In this document: one piece after another, positions 1-9,950 of the stretch
How positions within the stretch are numbered: position 1 is the first letter of the stretch
Layout of the letters: the number at the start of each line of letters is the position of its first letter
NCBI GenBank assembly: GCA_018222665.1
Contig: JAAEZW010000002.1
Coordinates: 1-24,553, forward strand
Origin: Paracoccaceae bacterium
GTDB taxonomy: Bacteria > Pseudomonadota > Alphaproteobacteria > Rhodobacterales > Rhodobacteraceae
Reading direction: 5' to 3'
DNA length: 24,553 nt
Translations under genes and position numbers: made by a program
Notes under the pieces: generated by a model
Seen by the model: the letters and a program-made list of their open reading frames with translations, nothing else
The model's database searches: none
Told to the model about the DNA's origin: nothing

Positions 1-643
1 TAGTATAGCTGGGATCTTTTAGCGCCTTGATCAGGATTTCGCCCATGCTTTCCTCTAATTCTTGGCGGGTTGCCGCCTTGGGGCTTTTCATCATGGGCAG
101 GGATAGCAATGTGAACAGGATCATTGCAGCAAAGACGATAAAGACGTTTTGCCAACTCATAAGTGTTAGAAGATATTCCGCCAAGGGTGCGCCAATCACC
201 TGCCCTGCGCTGCCTGCGGCAGTTGCGATGGCTAAGGACATCGAACGATGTTCATCGCTGCTGGCGCGGCCAACAACCGCCAAGATGACGCCAAAACCCG
301 TGCCCGCAACACCGAAACCCACAAGGATTTCGTACATTTGATGCGCCTCGGGCGAAACAGCAAAAGAGGATAGGACAAGTCCCGCCGCATACATCACGGC
401 ACCTAGAATAATGGCCATGCGATCACCGACACGTTCGGCGATCGCTCCAAAAATCGGCTGACCAATTCCCCAGGCTAGGTTTTGAATTGCGATGGCCAGT
501 GAAAATTCCGCACGCAACCAACCAAATCCTTCGGCAATCGGGATTTGGAATACCCCAAAAGAGGCGCGCACCGCGAAGCTGACCAAAATGATAAAGCAAC
601 CAACCAATAGGATGGGGGTGTACAAGGGGGCCTTTGACTGCAT
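1..643 (-). CDS. MFS transporter, N-terminal part (cut by window edge)
   Basis: The reverse strand reads as one open frame from ATG at 643-641 to the left edge, about 214 residues without a stop. It starts MQSKAPLYTPILLVG and shows successive hydrophobic helices separated by short charged loops. The loop after helix 2 (FGAIAERVGDRMAI, about residues 70-83) matches the G-x-x-x-D-R signature of the major facilitator superfamily. A second Gly/Ala-rich stretch (VGFGVAGTGFGVI) resembles helix 4. A GGAG lies about 6 bases before the chosen ATG. About half of a typical 400-residue transporter is present. The family moves small solutes across the inner membrane using an ion gradient; the substrate cannot be told. 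The gene runs away from zapE. Confidence 0.85.
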   Translation of the reverse strand, partial: MQSKAPLYTPILLVGCFIILVSFAVRASFGVFQIPIAEGFGWLRAEFSLAIAIQNLAWGIGQPIFGAIAERVGDRMAIILGAVMYAAGLVLSSFAVSPEAHQMYEILVGFGVAGTGFGVILAVVGRASSDEHRSMSLAIATAAGSAGQVIGAPLAEYLLTLMSWQNVFIVFAAMILFTLLSLPMMKSPKAATRQELEESMGEILIKALKDPSYT

Positions 644-1018
644 GCTTCGCTCCACACCGGGGATGTTAAATTGTGCTTGGTTCAGACAAACCCCAAAGGC
701 AAGTTGTTTTTAGCGGGTGCTTAAATTTCGTTGCGGCGCTTTGCGTCAAAAATCAATGTCGGGGGAAATCTCGGAACGACAGGATATTGGTTCTATCGGC
801 AACAAGTTTTTCAATTTGAAGCGTTTGGGCAAGCGTTGGATATTGATTTGGAGGCACTGCCTGCGCAAAAATATCGTCCGTACAATACCCAATTCCCAAT
901 CCTGTCACGGTTTGTAATTGCGTTTGAGTTGTCACATTCGAAGCGGCAAGCTTGATGTCTCTTACCCAGCCATCAAAAATCCCTTCCCTAATTTTGAACG
1001 AGCCGTTAATCATCGCGC
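644..1018. other. Intergenic gap between MFS gene and zapE, no convincing gene
   Basis: This is the divergent region between the MFS gene (-) and zapE (+). Two open frames cross it. One on the minus strand runs from ATG 1013 to 753 (86 codons, starting MINGSFKIREG). One on the plus strand runs from 731 to 955 (starting MRRFASKINV). Neither has a good ribosome-binding site and neither resembles a family I recognise. The minus-strand frame has a protein-like composition but its start lies only six bases from the zapE start. I see no terminator or RNA gene. It probably holds the promoters for both flanking genes and perhaps decayed sequence. Confidence 0.4.
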
Positions 1019-2068
1019 ATGGATTTATTGACCCTATATCAAAGTCGTATCGACGCGGGTGTTTTGCGCGACGACCCTGCGCAGCGCGCAATATTGCCTG
1101 AATTTGAACGGACCAGGGCAGCGCTAGCTCAGCCAGTCAAAAAGGGTTTTTTTCGCAAAGCGCCCCCGCTACCAAAGGGTGTGTATTTATGGGGCGGGGT
1201 CGGAAGCGGTAAATCCATGATGATGGATTTGTTTGTCGAAAGCTTGGCTGTTCCCGTTAGGCGGGTTCATTTCCACGCCTTTATGCAGGAAATACAAAAT
1301 GCCCTGCATCAGGCACGAAAAGGTGGTGCAAAGGACGCGATTGACCCTGTAGCCAAGGCCGTGTCAGACAGCGTTCGGGTGTTGGCATTTGATGAAATGC
1401 AGATCAAAGATATCGCGGATGCAATGATCGTTGGCCGATTGTTCGAAAAACTGTTTGAGGTGGGCGTTGTAATCGTCACAACCTCAAACCGTATCCCCAA
1501 GGATTTGTATAAGGACGGTTTGAACCGTCAATTGTTCCTGCCCTTTATTGATTTGATTTCCGAAAAACTAGTCGTAAAAGAAATCGTCAGTGACACTGAT
1601 TATCGTCAAAATAGGTTAAAGGGCGAGGAAACATATTTCACCCCTATTTCCCCAGACACACGTGCGCAGATGGATGCAATTTGGCAGGATTTGACATTGG
1701 GTCAGGCCAAGGAATTTACAATTACACATAAGGGGCGTTCATTGCGCATTCCTGCATTTCACAGTGGGATTGGGCGGTTTGCGTTTTTTGATCTGTGCGG
1801 ACAAAATTTGGGGCCTGGGGATTATCTGGCCTTTTGTGAACAATTGCGTTTGATTGTGATTGACGATATTCCACAACTTGGCCGCAGCAATTTTAACGAG
1901 GCAAAGCGCTTCGTGACACTGATTGATACGCTTTATGAGGCGAATATCAAATTGATCTGTTCTGCCGCCGCACGCCCAGAAATGTTATATCTTGAGGGTG
2001 AGGGCGTTTTTGAATTCAAACGTACGGCCAGTCGCCTAAACGAAATGCAAGGCGCGGATTGGGGCTAA
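1019..2068 (+). CDS. zapE: Cell division protein ZapE (AFG1-family ATPase)
   Basis: The 349-residue protein is a full-length AFG1/LACE1-family P-loop ATPase. In E. coli the family member ZapE acts with FtsZ at the division ring; the mitochondrial homologue helps turn over respiratory-chain subunits. The Walker A motif GGVGSGKS is at residues 59-66, followed by MMMDLF. The family motif RVHFHAFM is near 82-89, and Walker B with FDEMQIKD is near 125-132. The length fits alphaproteobacterial homologues. The ATG at 1019 has only a weak ribosome-binding site. An intrinsic terminator follows 33 bases after the stop, so zapE is probably transcribed alone. Confidence 0.95.
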   Translation: MDLLTLYQSRIDAGVLRDDPAQRAILPEFERTRAALAQPVKKGFFRKAPPLPKGVYLWGGVGSGKSMMMDLFVESLAVPVRRVHFHAFMQEIQNALHQARKGGAKDAIDPVAKAVSDSVRVLAFDEMQIKDIADAMIVGRLFEKLFEVGVVIVTTSNRIPKDLYKDGLNRQLFLPFIDLISEKLVVKEIVSDTDYRQNRLKGEETYFTPISPDTRAQMDAIWQDLTLGQAKEFTITHKGRSLRIPAFHSGIGRFAFFDLCGQNLGPGDYLAFCEQLRLIVIDDIPQLGRSNFNEAKRFVTLIDTLYEANIKLICSAAARPEMLYLEGEGVFEFKRTASRLNEMQGADWG

Positions 2069-2101
2069 TGATTACAAATATTGCCTGTCCAACCCGCAAT
2101 T

Positions 2102-2129
2102 GATCGGGATCGCTTTACCGATCTTTTTT
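2102..2129 (+). terminator. Intrinsic terminator of zapE
   Basis: GATCGG at 2102-2107 pairs with CCGATC at 2118-2123, followed directly by six T (2124-2129). A shorter alternative uses the second GATCG (2108-2112) with CGATC (2119-2123). It lies 33 bases after the zapE stop and points in the same direction. Confidence 0.75.
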
Positions 2130-2343
2130 GGCCCAAAAATATCATTCACCGCATCGGTTGATCCGTGATATTTCACTGCGATTGAGACCAGACTAGCGCC
2201 TAGACGCGCGATCTAAGTATTGCCAACATTGAAATTGTGCCGGATTGTCCGTCGAATGTGTGAAAAGTCCAGGGAATGTTTAACATGCTGTGATCCACGG
2301 CCTGAACGACAGATTGACCTTTATGTGTTCTGAACGGATTTGT
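2130..2343. other. Gene-free stretch between two terminators; possible small RNA
   Basis: No protein-coding frame here looks real. The 71-codon minus-strand frame at 2415-2200 crosses the strong hairpin at 2344-2374 and has no family resemblance. The stretch starts after the zapE terminator and ends at a second strong plus-strand terminator with no gene between them. That arrangement would suit a plus-strand small RNA of up to about 215 bases. I could not recognise SRP RNA, tmRNA or 6S RNA in it and saw no convincing promoter. Confidence 0.3.
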
Positions 2344-2374
2344 AGCTCGGTTCACTAAGGAACCGAGCTTTTTT
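2344..2374 (+). terminator. Strong intrinsic terminator with no obvious gene
   Basis: AGCTCGGTTC (2344-2353) and GAACCGAGCT (2360-2369) form a perfect 10-base-pair stem around a 6-base loop (ACTAAG), followed by T at 2369-2374. This is the best-formed terminator in the window. In the plus direction there is no protein gene between the zapE terminator and this site. Confidence 0.8.
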
Positions 2375-2461
2375 GCCTGTATGCAAACCTTATCCATAAG
2401 CCAAGCTGTCCTCAACCAGTTGTGATGCAGCCCCGCTTAACTACAATATATGCAGAGTAAT

Positions 2462-2510
2462 GCGAATCAGTCAACAAAAGTGATTCGCTAAAACGAATCT
2501 TTTTCGAATC
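2462..2510. repeat. Four copies of the word CGAATC/GATTCG
   Basis: CGAATC occurs at 2463-2468, 2494-2499 and 2505-2510, and its complement GATTCG at 2482-2487. GCGAATCA (2462-2469) and TGATTCGC (2481-2488) form a perfect 8-base-pair hairpin. This hairpin excludes the terminator hairpin at 2480-2512 because both use the copy at 2482-2487. Confidence 0.7.
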
Positions 2511-2512
2511 AC
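2476..2512 (-). terminator. Terminator overlapping the folC stop codon
   Basis: On the minus strand GTGATTCG (2512-2505) pairs with CGAATCAC (2487-2480), followed by TTTT (2479-2476). A further GATTCG (2499-2494) sits in the loop and gives a shorter stem with a 6-base loop. The left arm contains the folC stop. It probably ends the accD-folC transcript. Confidence 0.55.
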
Positions 2513-3783
2513 GCATGATTTCGCAGGATATTTCCAGCCAAATACAGGGATCCGCAGATTAATATGCGAGCATTTGGGTCATTTTTCACGATTTCGCGCG
2601 TGGCGCTTAATACGTCATCTGCTGTTTCTGCCTGCATTCCTGCGTCGCGTGCGGCTACTGCGGTGTCCGCAGCGGGCAGTGTGTTCATTTCACCCGGAAT
2701 GGATACAGCGATCAATTTTTCGACATGGGACGCAATTGGGTTTAAATAGCCGCTGATATCTTTGGTGTTCAGCATGCCACAAATCAAATAGGTGGGGCGT
2801 TTGCATAGGGTTCCCAAATGATGTCCAATCGCCTGACCCGCGGCTGGATTGTGTCCACCATCCAGCCAAACTTCGGCATGTGGCGCGCTGTCAATGATGG
2901 GGCCAGTATTTAATTTCTGCATGCGGGCGGGCCAATGGGCTTGTGACACGGCGGCTTCGCAAACCTCATCGTTGAACCCAAGGTGGCGCAGCGCCGCAAC
3001 GGCCGTTCCAGCGTTCTCAATTTGGTGATCACCTGGCAAATTGGGGCGCGGTAATTGGACCACACCTGTATCGTCCTGAAACATCAACCCGTCACGTTCC
3101 GTGTCAATGTGCCAATGCTGGCCTTGGGCGATGATTTGGGCGTGATGGGGTTCGGCGGTTGCCTCGATCACATCCATCGCCTCTTCGGGTTGTGGGGCCA
3201 CGATAACGGGGCATCGGCGTTTGATGATCCCTGCCTTTTCCCATGCGATTTTTGTCAAGGTATTGCCAAGGAATTGTTCATGATCGATCGAGATTGGTGT
3301 GATGATGCTAAGCAGCGGTTGATCAATCACGTTGGTGGCGTCCAGTCGGCCACCCAATCCCACCTCCAACAATGTATAGTCCGCAGGTGTGCGCGCCATG
3401 GCCAAAATCGCGGCCGCGGTGGTGATTTCAAAATACGTGATCGTTTCGCCACCGTTTTTGGCGTAACATTCGTCCAAAATTTCGGTTAGGTGATCTTCGT
3501 CAATCAACGCGCCCGCCAGACGAATGCGTTCATGAAACCGGGCCAAATGGGGTGAGGTATAGGCGTGCACCTTTTTACCTGCCGCCTCTAATCCCGCGCG
3601 GATCATCGCTTGTGTTGATCCTTTGCCATTCGTGCCTGCAATGTGGATTACGGGGGGCAAATCATTTTGCGGATTTCCAAGGTTTTTAAGAAGGCGCCAC
3701 ATGCGATCCAAGGTTAAATCAATCACCTTGGGGTGCAGGGCCATCATCCTTTCCAGGATGTGATCAGATGTTTGGGTTGTCAT
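2509..3783 (-). CDS. folC: Bifunctional dihydrofolate synthase / folylpolyglutamate synthase
   Basis: The 424-residue protein is a full-length Mur-ligase-like FolC. It adds glutamate to dihydropteroate to make dihydrofolate, then lengthens the polyglutamate tail of folates, using ATP in the cytoplasm. The P-loop GTNGKGS is at residues 50-56, the YTSPHL motif at 75-80, EVGLGGRLDATN at 140-151, ITPISIDH at 161-168, WEKAGIIK at 181-188, and LDGGHNP in the C-terminal domain at 307-313. The ATG start has no clear ribosome-binding site but lies 18 bases after the accD stop, which suggests translation coupled to accD in one transcript. The N-terminus (MMALHPKVIDL) is typical of Rhodobacteraceae FolC. 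Confidence 0.96.
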   Translation of the reverse strand: MTTQTSDHILERMMALHPKVIDLTLDRMWRLLKNLGNPQNDLPPVIHIAGTNGKGSTQAMIRAGLEAAGKKVHAYTSPHLARFHERIRLAGALIDEDHLTEILDECYAKNGGETITYFEITTAAAILAMARTPADYTLLEVGLGGRLDATNVIDQPLLSIITPISIDHEQFLGNTLTKIAWEKAGIIKRRCPVIVAPQPEEAMDVIEATAEPHHAQIIAQGQHWHIDTERDGLMFQDDTGVVQLPRPNLPGDHQIENAGTAVAALRHLGFNDEVCEAAVSQAHWPARMQKLNTGPIIDSAPHAEVWLDGGHNPAAGQAIGHHLGTLCKRPTYLICGMLNTKDISGYLNPIASHVEKLIAVSIPGEMNTLPAADTAVAARDAGMQAETADDVLSATREIVKNDPNARILICGSLYLAGNILRNHA

Positions 3784-3801
3784 GAATGCTGACTTTTCGT
3801 G

Positions 3802-4710
3802 TTAAGCAGGGGTGTCATCAGATTGCGCGGCGGGCGCGGGCAAATCACCTTTGATCGCAGGTGATTTTTTCATCAGCATGCGTACAATCGTAATCAATTC
3901 CTCGCGCAATTCTGTGCGCGGTGTCACGCGATCCAACATACCATGATCCAACAGGTATTCGGCGCGCTGGAACCCTTCGGGCAACGTTTCGCGGATGGTT
4001 TGTTCGATCACACGTGGACCTGCAAAACAAATCAGCGCGTTGGGCTCTGCGATCTGAACATCGCCCAACATTGCATAGGATGCTGTTACACCGCCCGTTG
4101 TAGGATGTGTCAAAACAACGATATAGGGTAGGTTCGCCTCTTTCAGCATTTGAACCGCAACGGTTGTTCGAGGCATTTGCATCAGGCTTAGAATACCTTC
4201 TTGCATACGTGCGCCACCTGCGGCGGAAAATAGGATTAGCGGGCGTTTCAGTTCAACGGCACGTTCTGCTGCGGCGATGATGGCGTTGCCCACATACATG
4301 CCCATAGACCCACCAAGAAAACTGAAATCTTGGGCTGCGGCAACGATGGGGGTGCGCCCAATTTCACCTTCTGCAATCAACATTGCCTCTTTTTCATCGG
4401 TTTTCTTTTGGGCCGCCTTCATGCGGTCAGGATATTTTTTCTGATCCTTAAACCCAAGTGGGTCCGTCACAGGTTGTGGGACATCAATTTCAACGAAAAT
4501 GCCACCGTCGAACAACCCGGCAAATCGGTCACGTGGTGAAATCGCCATGTGATGCCCGCACTGCGTGCATACGTTCAAATTGTCCGAAAGTTCGCGGTGA
4601 AACAGCATGGTTCCACATTCATCGCATTTGGACCAAAGGTTTTCTGGCACCTCGCGACGTGAAAAAATCGAATTAATGCGCGGGCGAACGTAGTTATTGA
4701 TCCAGTTCAT
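3802..4710 (-). CDS. accD: Acetyl-CoA carboxylase carboxyltransferase subunit beta
   Basis: AccD is the beta half of the carboxyltransferase of acetyl-CoA carboxylase. With AccA it transfers the carboxyl group from biotin to acetyl-CoA, giving malonyl-CoA for fatty-acid synthesis. From the chosen start it has 302 residues. The zinc ribbon is visible as Cys29, Cys32, Cys48 and Cys51 (CDEC and CTQC). The crotonase-fold carboxyltransferase core follows, with AGGARMQEG and HPTTGGVTASYAMLGD. The frame stays open up to 4779, but ATG at 4710 is preferred because GGGAGAAGG lies immediately before it and MNWINNYVRP is the usual N-terminus. folC follows in the same unit. Confidence 0.96.
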   Translation of the reverse strand: MNWINNYVRPRINSIFSRREVPENLWSKCDECGTMLFHRELSDNLNVCTQCGHHMAISPRDRFAGLFDGGIFVEIDVPQPVTDPLGFKDQKKYPDRMKAAQKKTDEKEAMLIAEGEIGRTPIVAAAQDFSFLGGSMGMYVGNAIIAAAERAVELKRPLILFSAAGGARMQEGILSLMQMPRTTVAVQMLKEANLPYIVVLTHPTTGGVTASYAMLGDVQIAEPNALICFAGPRVIEQTIRETLPEGFQRAEYLLDHGMLDRVTPRTELREELITIVRMLMKKSPAIKGDLPAPAAQSDDTPA

Positions 4711-4822
4711 TACCTTCTCCCATAAGTCCCATGTTTTTTCGACAAATAAGCCTGTTGCGACAGAATTGCAATTCTTCAACGGTGCAAAAAAATATGAAAT
4801 CCACCACTTGGTCTTCGCCCCT

Positions 4823-4852
4823 ATTGTAAACTAGGGTGGGTAAAGCGGGCAA
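4823..4852 (-). promoter_or_regulatory. Candidate sigma-70 promoter for accD-folC
   Basis: On the minus strand TTGCCC (4852-4847) and TACAAT (4828-4823) are separated by 18 bases, close to the -35 and -10 consensus. It would start transcription about 105 bases before the accD ATG. This is a pattern match only. Confidence 0.4.
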
Positions 4853-4875
4853 AGTTGTCAAAATTGGGAGCAGGG

Positions 4876-5769
4876 ATGTCGACAGGTTATCAAATGGATC
4901 AAACATTTGCTGTTTGGCGCATTCTAGTTGGTGCCGTGATTATTGTCGCGATTTACGGACTGGGCCTATTTGGTGTTGGATTTTTCCTGAACGGAATGGC
5001 TGGAATTGATTTGACCCAATCTTCCCAAATAACGCTTATTCTGTTTTTGGCGTCATTTATCCCGATTTGGTTGGGTACGGGTGCTGTAACACGCGTGCTG
5101 TTTGGATTTTCAATCCCGCACCTTTATGGCCGATCAGGAAAAATTCGATGGTCGGATTTTCGCGTGGCGTTTGCCTATATATTTGTGATCTTGCTTCTGC
5201 TGGAACTATTGGTTCTTGCGGCGACTTGGGTCATGGGGGCACCTCCATACACGCGCAATGACGTGGTTTCGATATTGGATTGGCTGATCTATTTGCTGCC
5301 CTTGATCGTTCTTGTTTTTCTGCAAATCGGTGCAGAAGAATTGTTTTTTCGTGGCTATTTGTTGCGATTGATTTATTCGCGCAAGGCGCGTTTGTTTTGG
5401 GCGGTTTATGTTCCATCATTTTTGTTTGGTTTGGCCCATCTTGATCCGATCACCTATGGGTTCAATTCGGTGCTTTATGTTTTGAATACAACTGTAACAG
5501 GCGTCATCCTGTGTTTCATTACCATCTGGCGGGGGAATATCGCCATGGCAATGGGTATTCATTTTGCTGTTAACATCTTTGCAATTATTATCATCGGTCA
5601 CGGGGATACACCCATCGGGTCTGGCGCTGCACTTTGGCTATCTACCATTGCGCCAAAATCTGTTACATTGGGCGCTTCGATGATTGTTATCACGGTTGTC
5701 GAAATCGTCCTCTATTCCATTTGGACGCGGCGGCGCTTTGGTGCGTTGATACCGATTGAGGCGAGGTAA
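4876..5769 (+). CDS. CPBP-family intramembrane metalloprotease
   Basis: The 297-residue protein has about eight hydrophobic segments. It carries the three conserved motifs of the CPBP (CAAX protease and bacteriocin-processing, ABI) family: EELFFR with Glu154, Glu155 and Arg159; FGLAH ending in His188; and HFAVN with His229 and Asn233. These residues line the active site inside the membrane in Rce1-type enzymes. Bacterial members cleave or protect against peptides, but the substrate here is unknown. ATG 4876 is preferred over an in-frame TTG at 4855 because GGGAG (4866-4870) lies 5 bases before it. The stop codon directly abuts the next gene's ATG, so the two are co-transcribed. It diverges from accD. 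Confidence 0.85.
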   Translation: MSTGYQMDQTFAVWRILVGAVIIVAIYGLGLFGVGFFLNGMAGIDLTQSSQITLILFLASFIPIWLGTGAVTRVLFGFSIPHLYGRSGKIRWSDFRVAFAYIFVILLLLELLVLAATWVMGAPPYTRNDVVSILDWLIYLLPLIVLVFLQIGAEELFFRGYLLRLIYSRKARLFWAVYVPSFLFGLAHLDPITYGFNSVLYVLNTTVTGVILCFITIWRGNIAMAMGIHFAVNIFAIIIIGHGDTPIGSGAALWLSTIAPKSVTLGASMIVITVVEIVLYSIWTRRRFGALIPIEAR

Positions 5770-6393
5770 ATGTTCAGAACACTCCTAAAAGTTGCAGTTT
5801 CCGTCGCTATGATGGGTTCTATGACAGGGTGTGATGACATGGACACGGGCAGCTTTTTGAATGCCAGCGCTGTACCGACAAACACCGATATCCTATTTCG
5901 AAGCGGAATTCGATATTCTGCGCCGCGTGGATTTTGCGCCGTTGACGCGCAAACCTTTCAGGACGACACCAAGGGTTTTGGTGTCTTTGTGACCTGTTCT
6001 GGAGCACATGACCGATCGCGATTGTTAACAGTTACGCATTATCCGATTGATCCAGAAAAACTACCCGCGGGCGAAACACTGGTGCAGGCTGCTGGGTTTG
6101 GCGCAAAGGTGCGTCGCATCGTTGATAAGAATGGTGTGATTTATGCTAGTTTACGAGGTGAGTTGAGTGATCAAGAACTGCAACCGGAATTCAACAGAAT
6201 GATTACGCTTCGAGGTGGATATGTGATTATGGCAAATCTTTATGCGCGTGAACGTGCAACTAATGCTGATTTTATCGCGCGACAGGTTTTGGCAAAGCTT
6301 TTGAAGGGAATTAGTTCGGATGCGTCGAAAATGCCTAAGTTTGTTCGGTACCTTCCGACGGATCCAATAGTGCGGCCCAAACTGCGGCCATGA
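5770..6393 (+). CDS. Hypothetical lipoprotein, partner gene of the CPBP protease
   Basis: This 207-residue protein begins with a charged n-region (MFRTLLK), a hydrophobic core and a lipobox-like MTGC, with Cys21 as the likely lipidated residue. It is therefore probably anchored in an envelope membrane and faces the periplasm. The mature part has two further cysteines (GFCAVDA and FVTCSG) that could form a disulfide. I do not recognise its family and assign no function. Its ATG follows the TAA of the protease gene with no gap, and the ribosome-binding site (GAGGCGAGG) lies inside the end of that gene. The two are very likely translated together. Confidence 0.8.
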   Translation: MFRTLLKVAVSVAMMGSMTGCDDMDTGSFLNASAVPTNTDILFRSGIRYSAPRGFCAVDAQTFQDDTKGFGVFVTCSGAHDRSRLLTVTHYPIDPEKLPAGETLVQAAGFGAKVRRIVDKNGVIYASLRGELSDQELQPEFNRMITLRGGYVIMANLYARERATNADFIARQVLAKLLKGISSDASKMPKFVRYLPTDPIVRPKLRP

Positions 6394-8952
<2,559 letters not shown>

Positions 8953-9044
8953 GTTTTCTTGTAAATACCTGTATCTTGTCCTGCTTCTGCCCCAGTCTTG
9001 CCCAAGTTTGCGGCGAAAAAGGTGGAACAAGAAGTGAGGAAAAT

Positions 9045-9946
9045 ATGGACCGTTTGACAGAAATGGAAGCCTTTGCCACCGTGGTTGGCCAAGGTGGTTT
9101 TGCAGATGCCGCGCGCAAAATGGAGATTTCAAAATCTGCCATTTCGAAACATATTTCCAGTCTTGAAACACGACTTGGTGCGCGATTTCTAAATCGTACC
9201 ACGCGCCGTGTTAGGCCAACTGAAATCGGCCTTGCATATTATGCTTGTGCACGCCTTGTGCTGAACGATGCGGGCGAGGCAGATGCTCTGGTCAGTTCAA
9301 TGCCATCGGCACCAACTGGGATGCTACGTGTGTCGGATACAACTGACTTTGGCTTTACGCATTTGTCCCTGTGCTGGGTGATTTTTTGGCGAAATTTCCA
9401 GATGTGTCCGTGAACTTGGAATTGGAAAATCTCTATATTGAAATGATTTCCGAGGGCTATGATGCCGCCATTCGTGTGGGGGAGATGGAAGACAGCTCGC
9501 TTCGCGCACATAAAATCGCGGAAACAACAATTCGTATGGTAGCAAACCCCGGATATCTTCAACGCGCGGGCCGCCCGCGTCGGATCTAAGATTTGGGTGC
9601 GCATAAACTGTTGCATTATACCAATCAGGCGAATGGCGCGGTTTGGAAAATGACCTCGTAAACGGGGGAAAAACGTCAACTCCGTACAACGGGCAGCTTT
9701 ACGGTAAATGATGGGCAATCCCTGTTGAATGCGGCGATTAATGGCCTGGGAAGCGCGTATTTGCCATCCTTCTTATACGCATCTGCATTGGCCGAAGGTC
9801 GTGTTCTCGATGTGATGCCAGAATTGCCAAAAGAAACCCAAGGGATTTATGTGGTGTACCCCCCAGGTAAATTTACGCAACCAAAGGTACGTGCATTTAT
9901 TGATTATTTGGCACAGACTTTTGCACGCAAAGGGCCAGATCACTGA
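9045..9946 (+). pseudogene. LysR-family transcriptional regulator, broken
   Basis: The remains read as a full-length LysR regulator of about 300 residues. The N-terminal helix-turn-helix is intact (MDRLTEMEAF..., then SKSAISKHISSLETRLGARF). The effector domain continues in another frame (DFLAKFPDVSVNLELEN, later GLGSAYLPSFLYA). A one-base deletion lies near the CCC run at 9367-9369. In the second frame, TAA stops occur at 9587-9589 and 9659-9661, each one base change from a sense codon. The ATG at 9045 follows GAGGAAAAT. Such regulators often control the neighbouring gene, here fadH, but that link is inference. At most a DNA-binding domain of about 120 residues could still be made. Confidence 0.9.
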
Positions 9947-9950
9947 TGAT

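Noticed and set aside
2344..2374. tRNA fragment suggested by GTAGCTCGGTT
   Set aside because: The sequence is one perfect hairpin plus T run; no D-loop, anticodon or T-arm arrangement can be drawn around it.
3055..3489. 144-codon plus-strand frame inside folC
   Set aside because: It is antisense to well-conserved FolC motifs and its Cys/His-rich look comes from the complementary codons.
4711..4779. Longer accD start at 4779
   Set aside because: It adds 23 residues unlike other AccD N-termini, and the strong GGGAGAAGG sits before the ATG at 4710.
9239..9718. 159-codon minus-strand frame across the LysR remnant
   Set aside because: It is opposite the regulator sequence, which is clearly LysR on the plus strand despite its stops.
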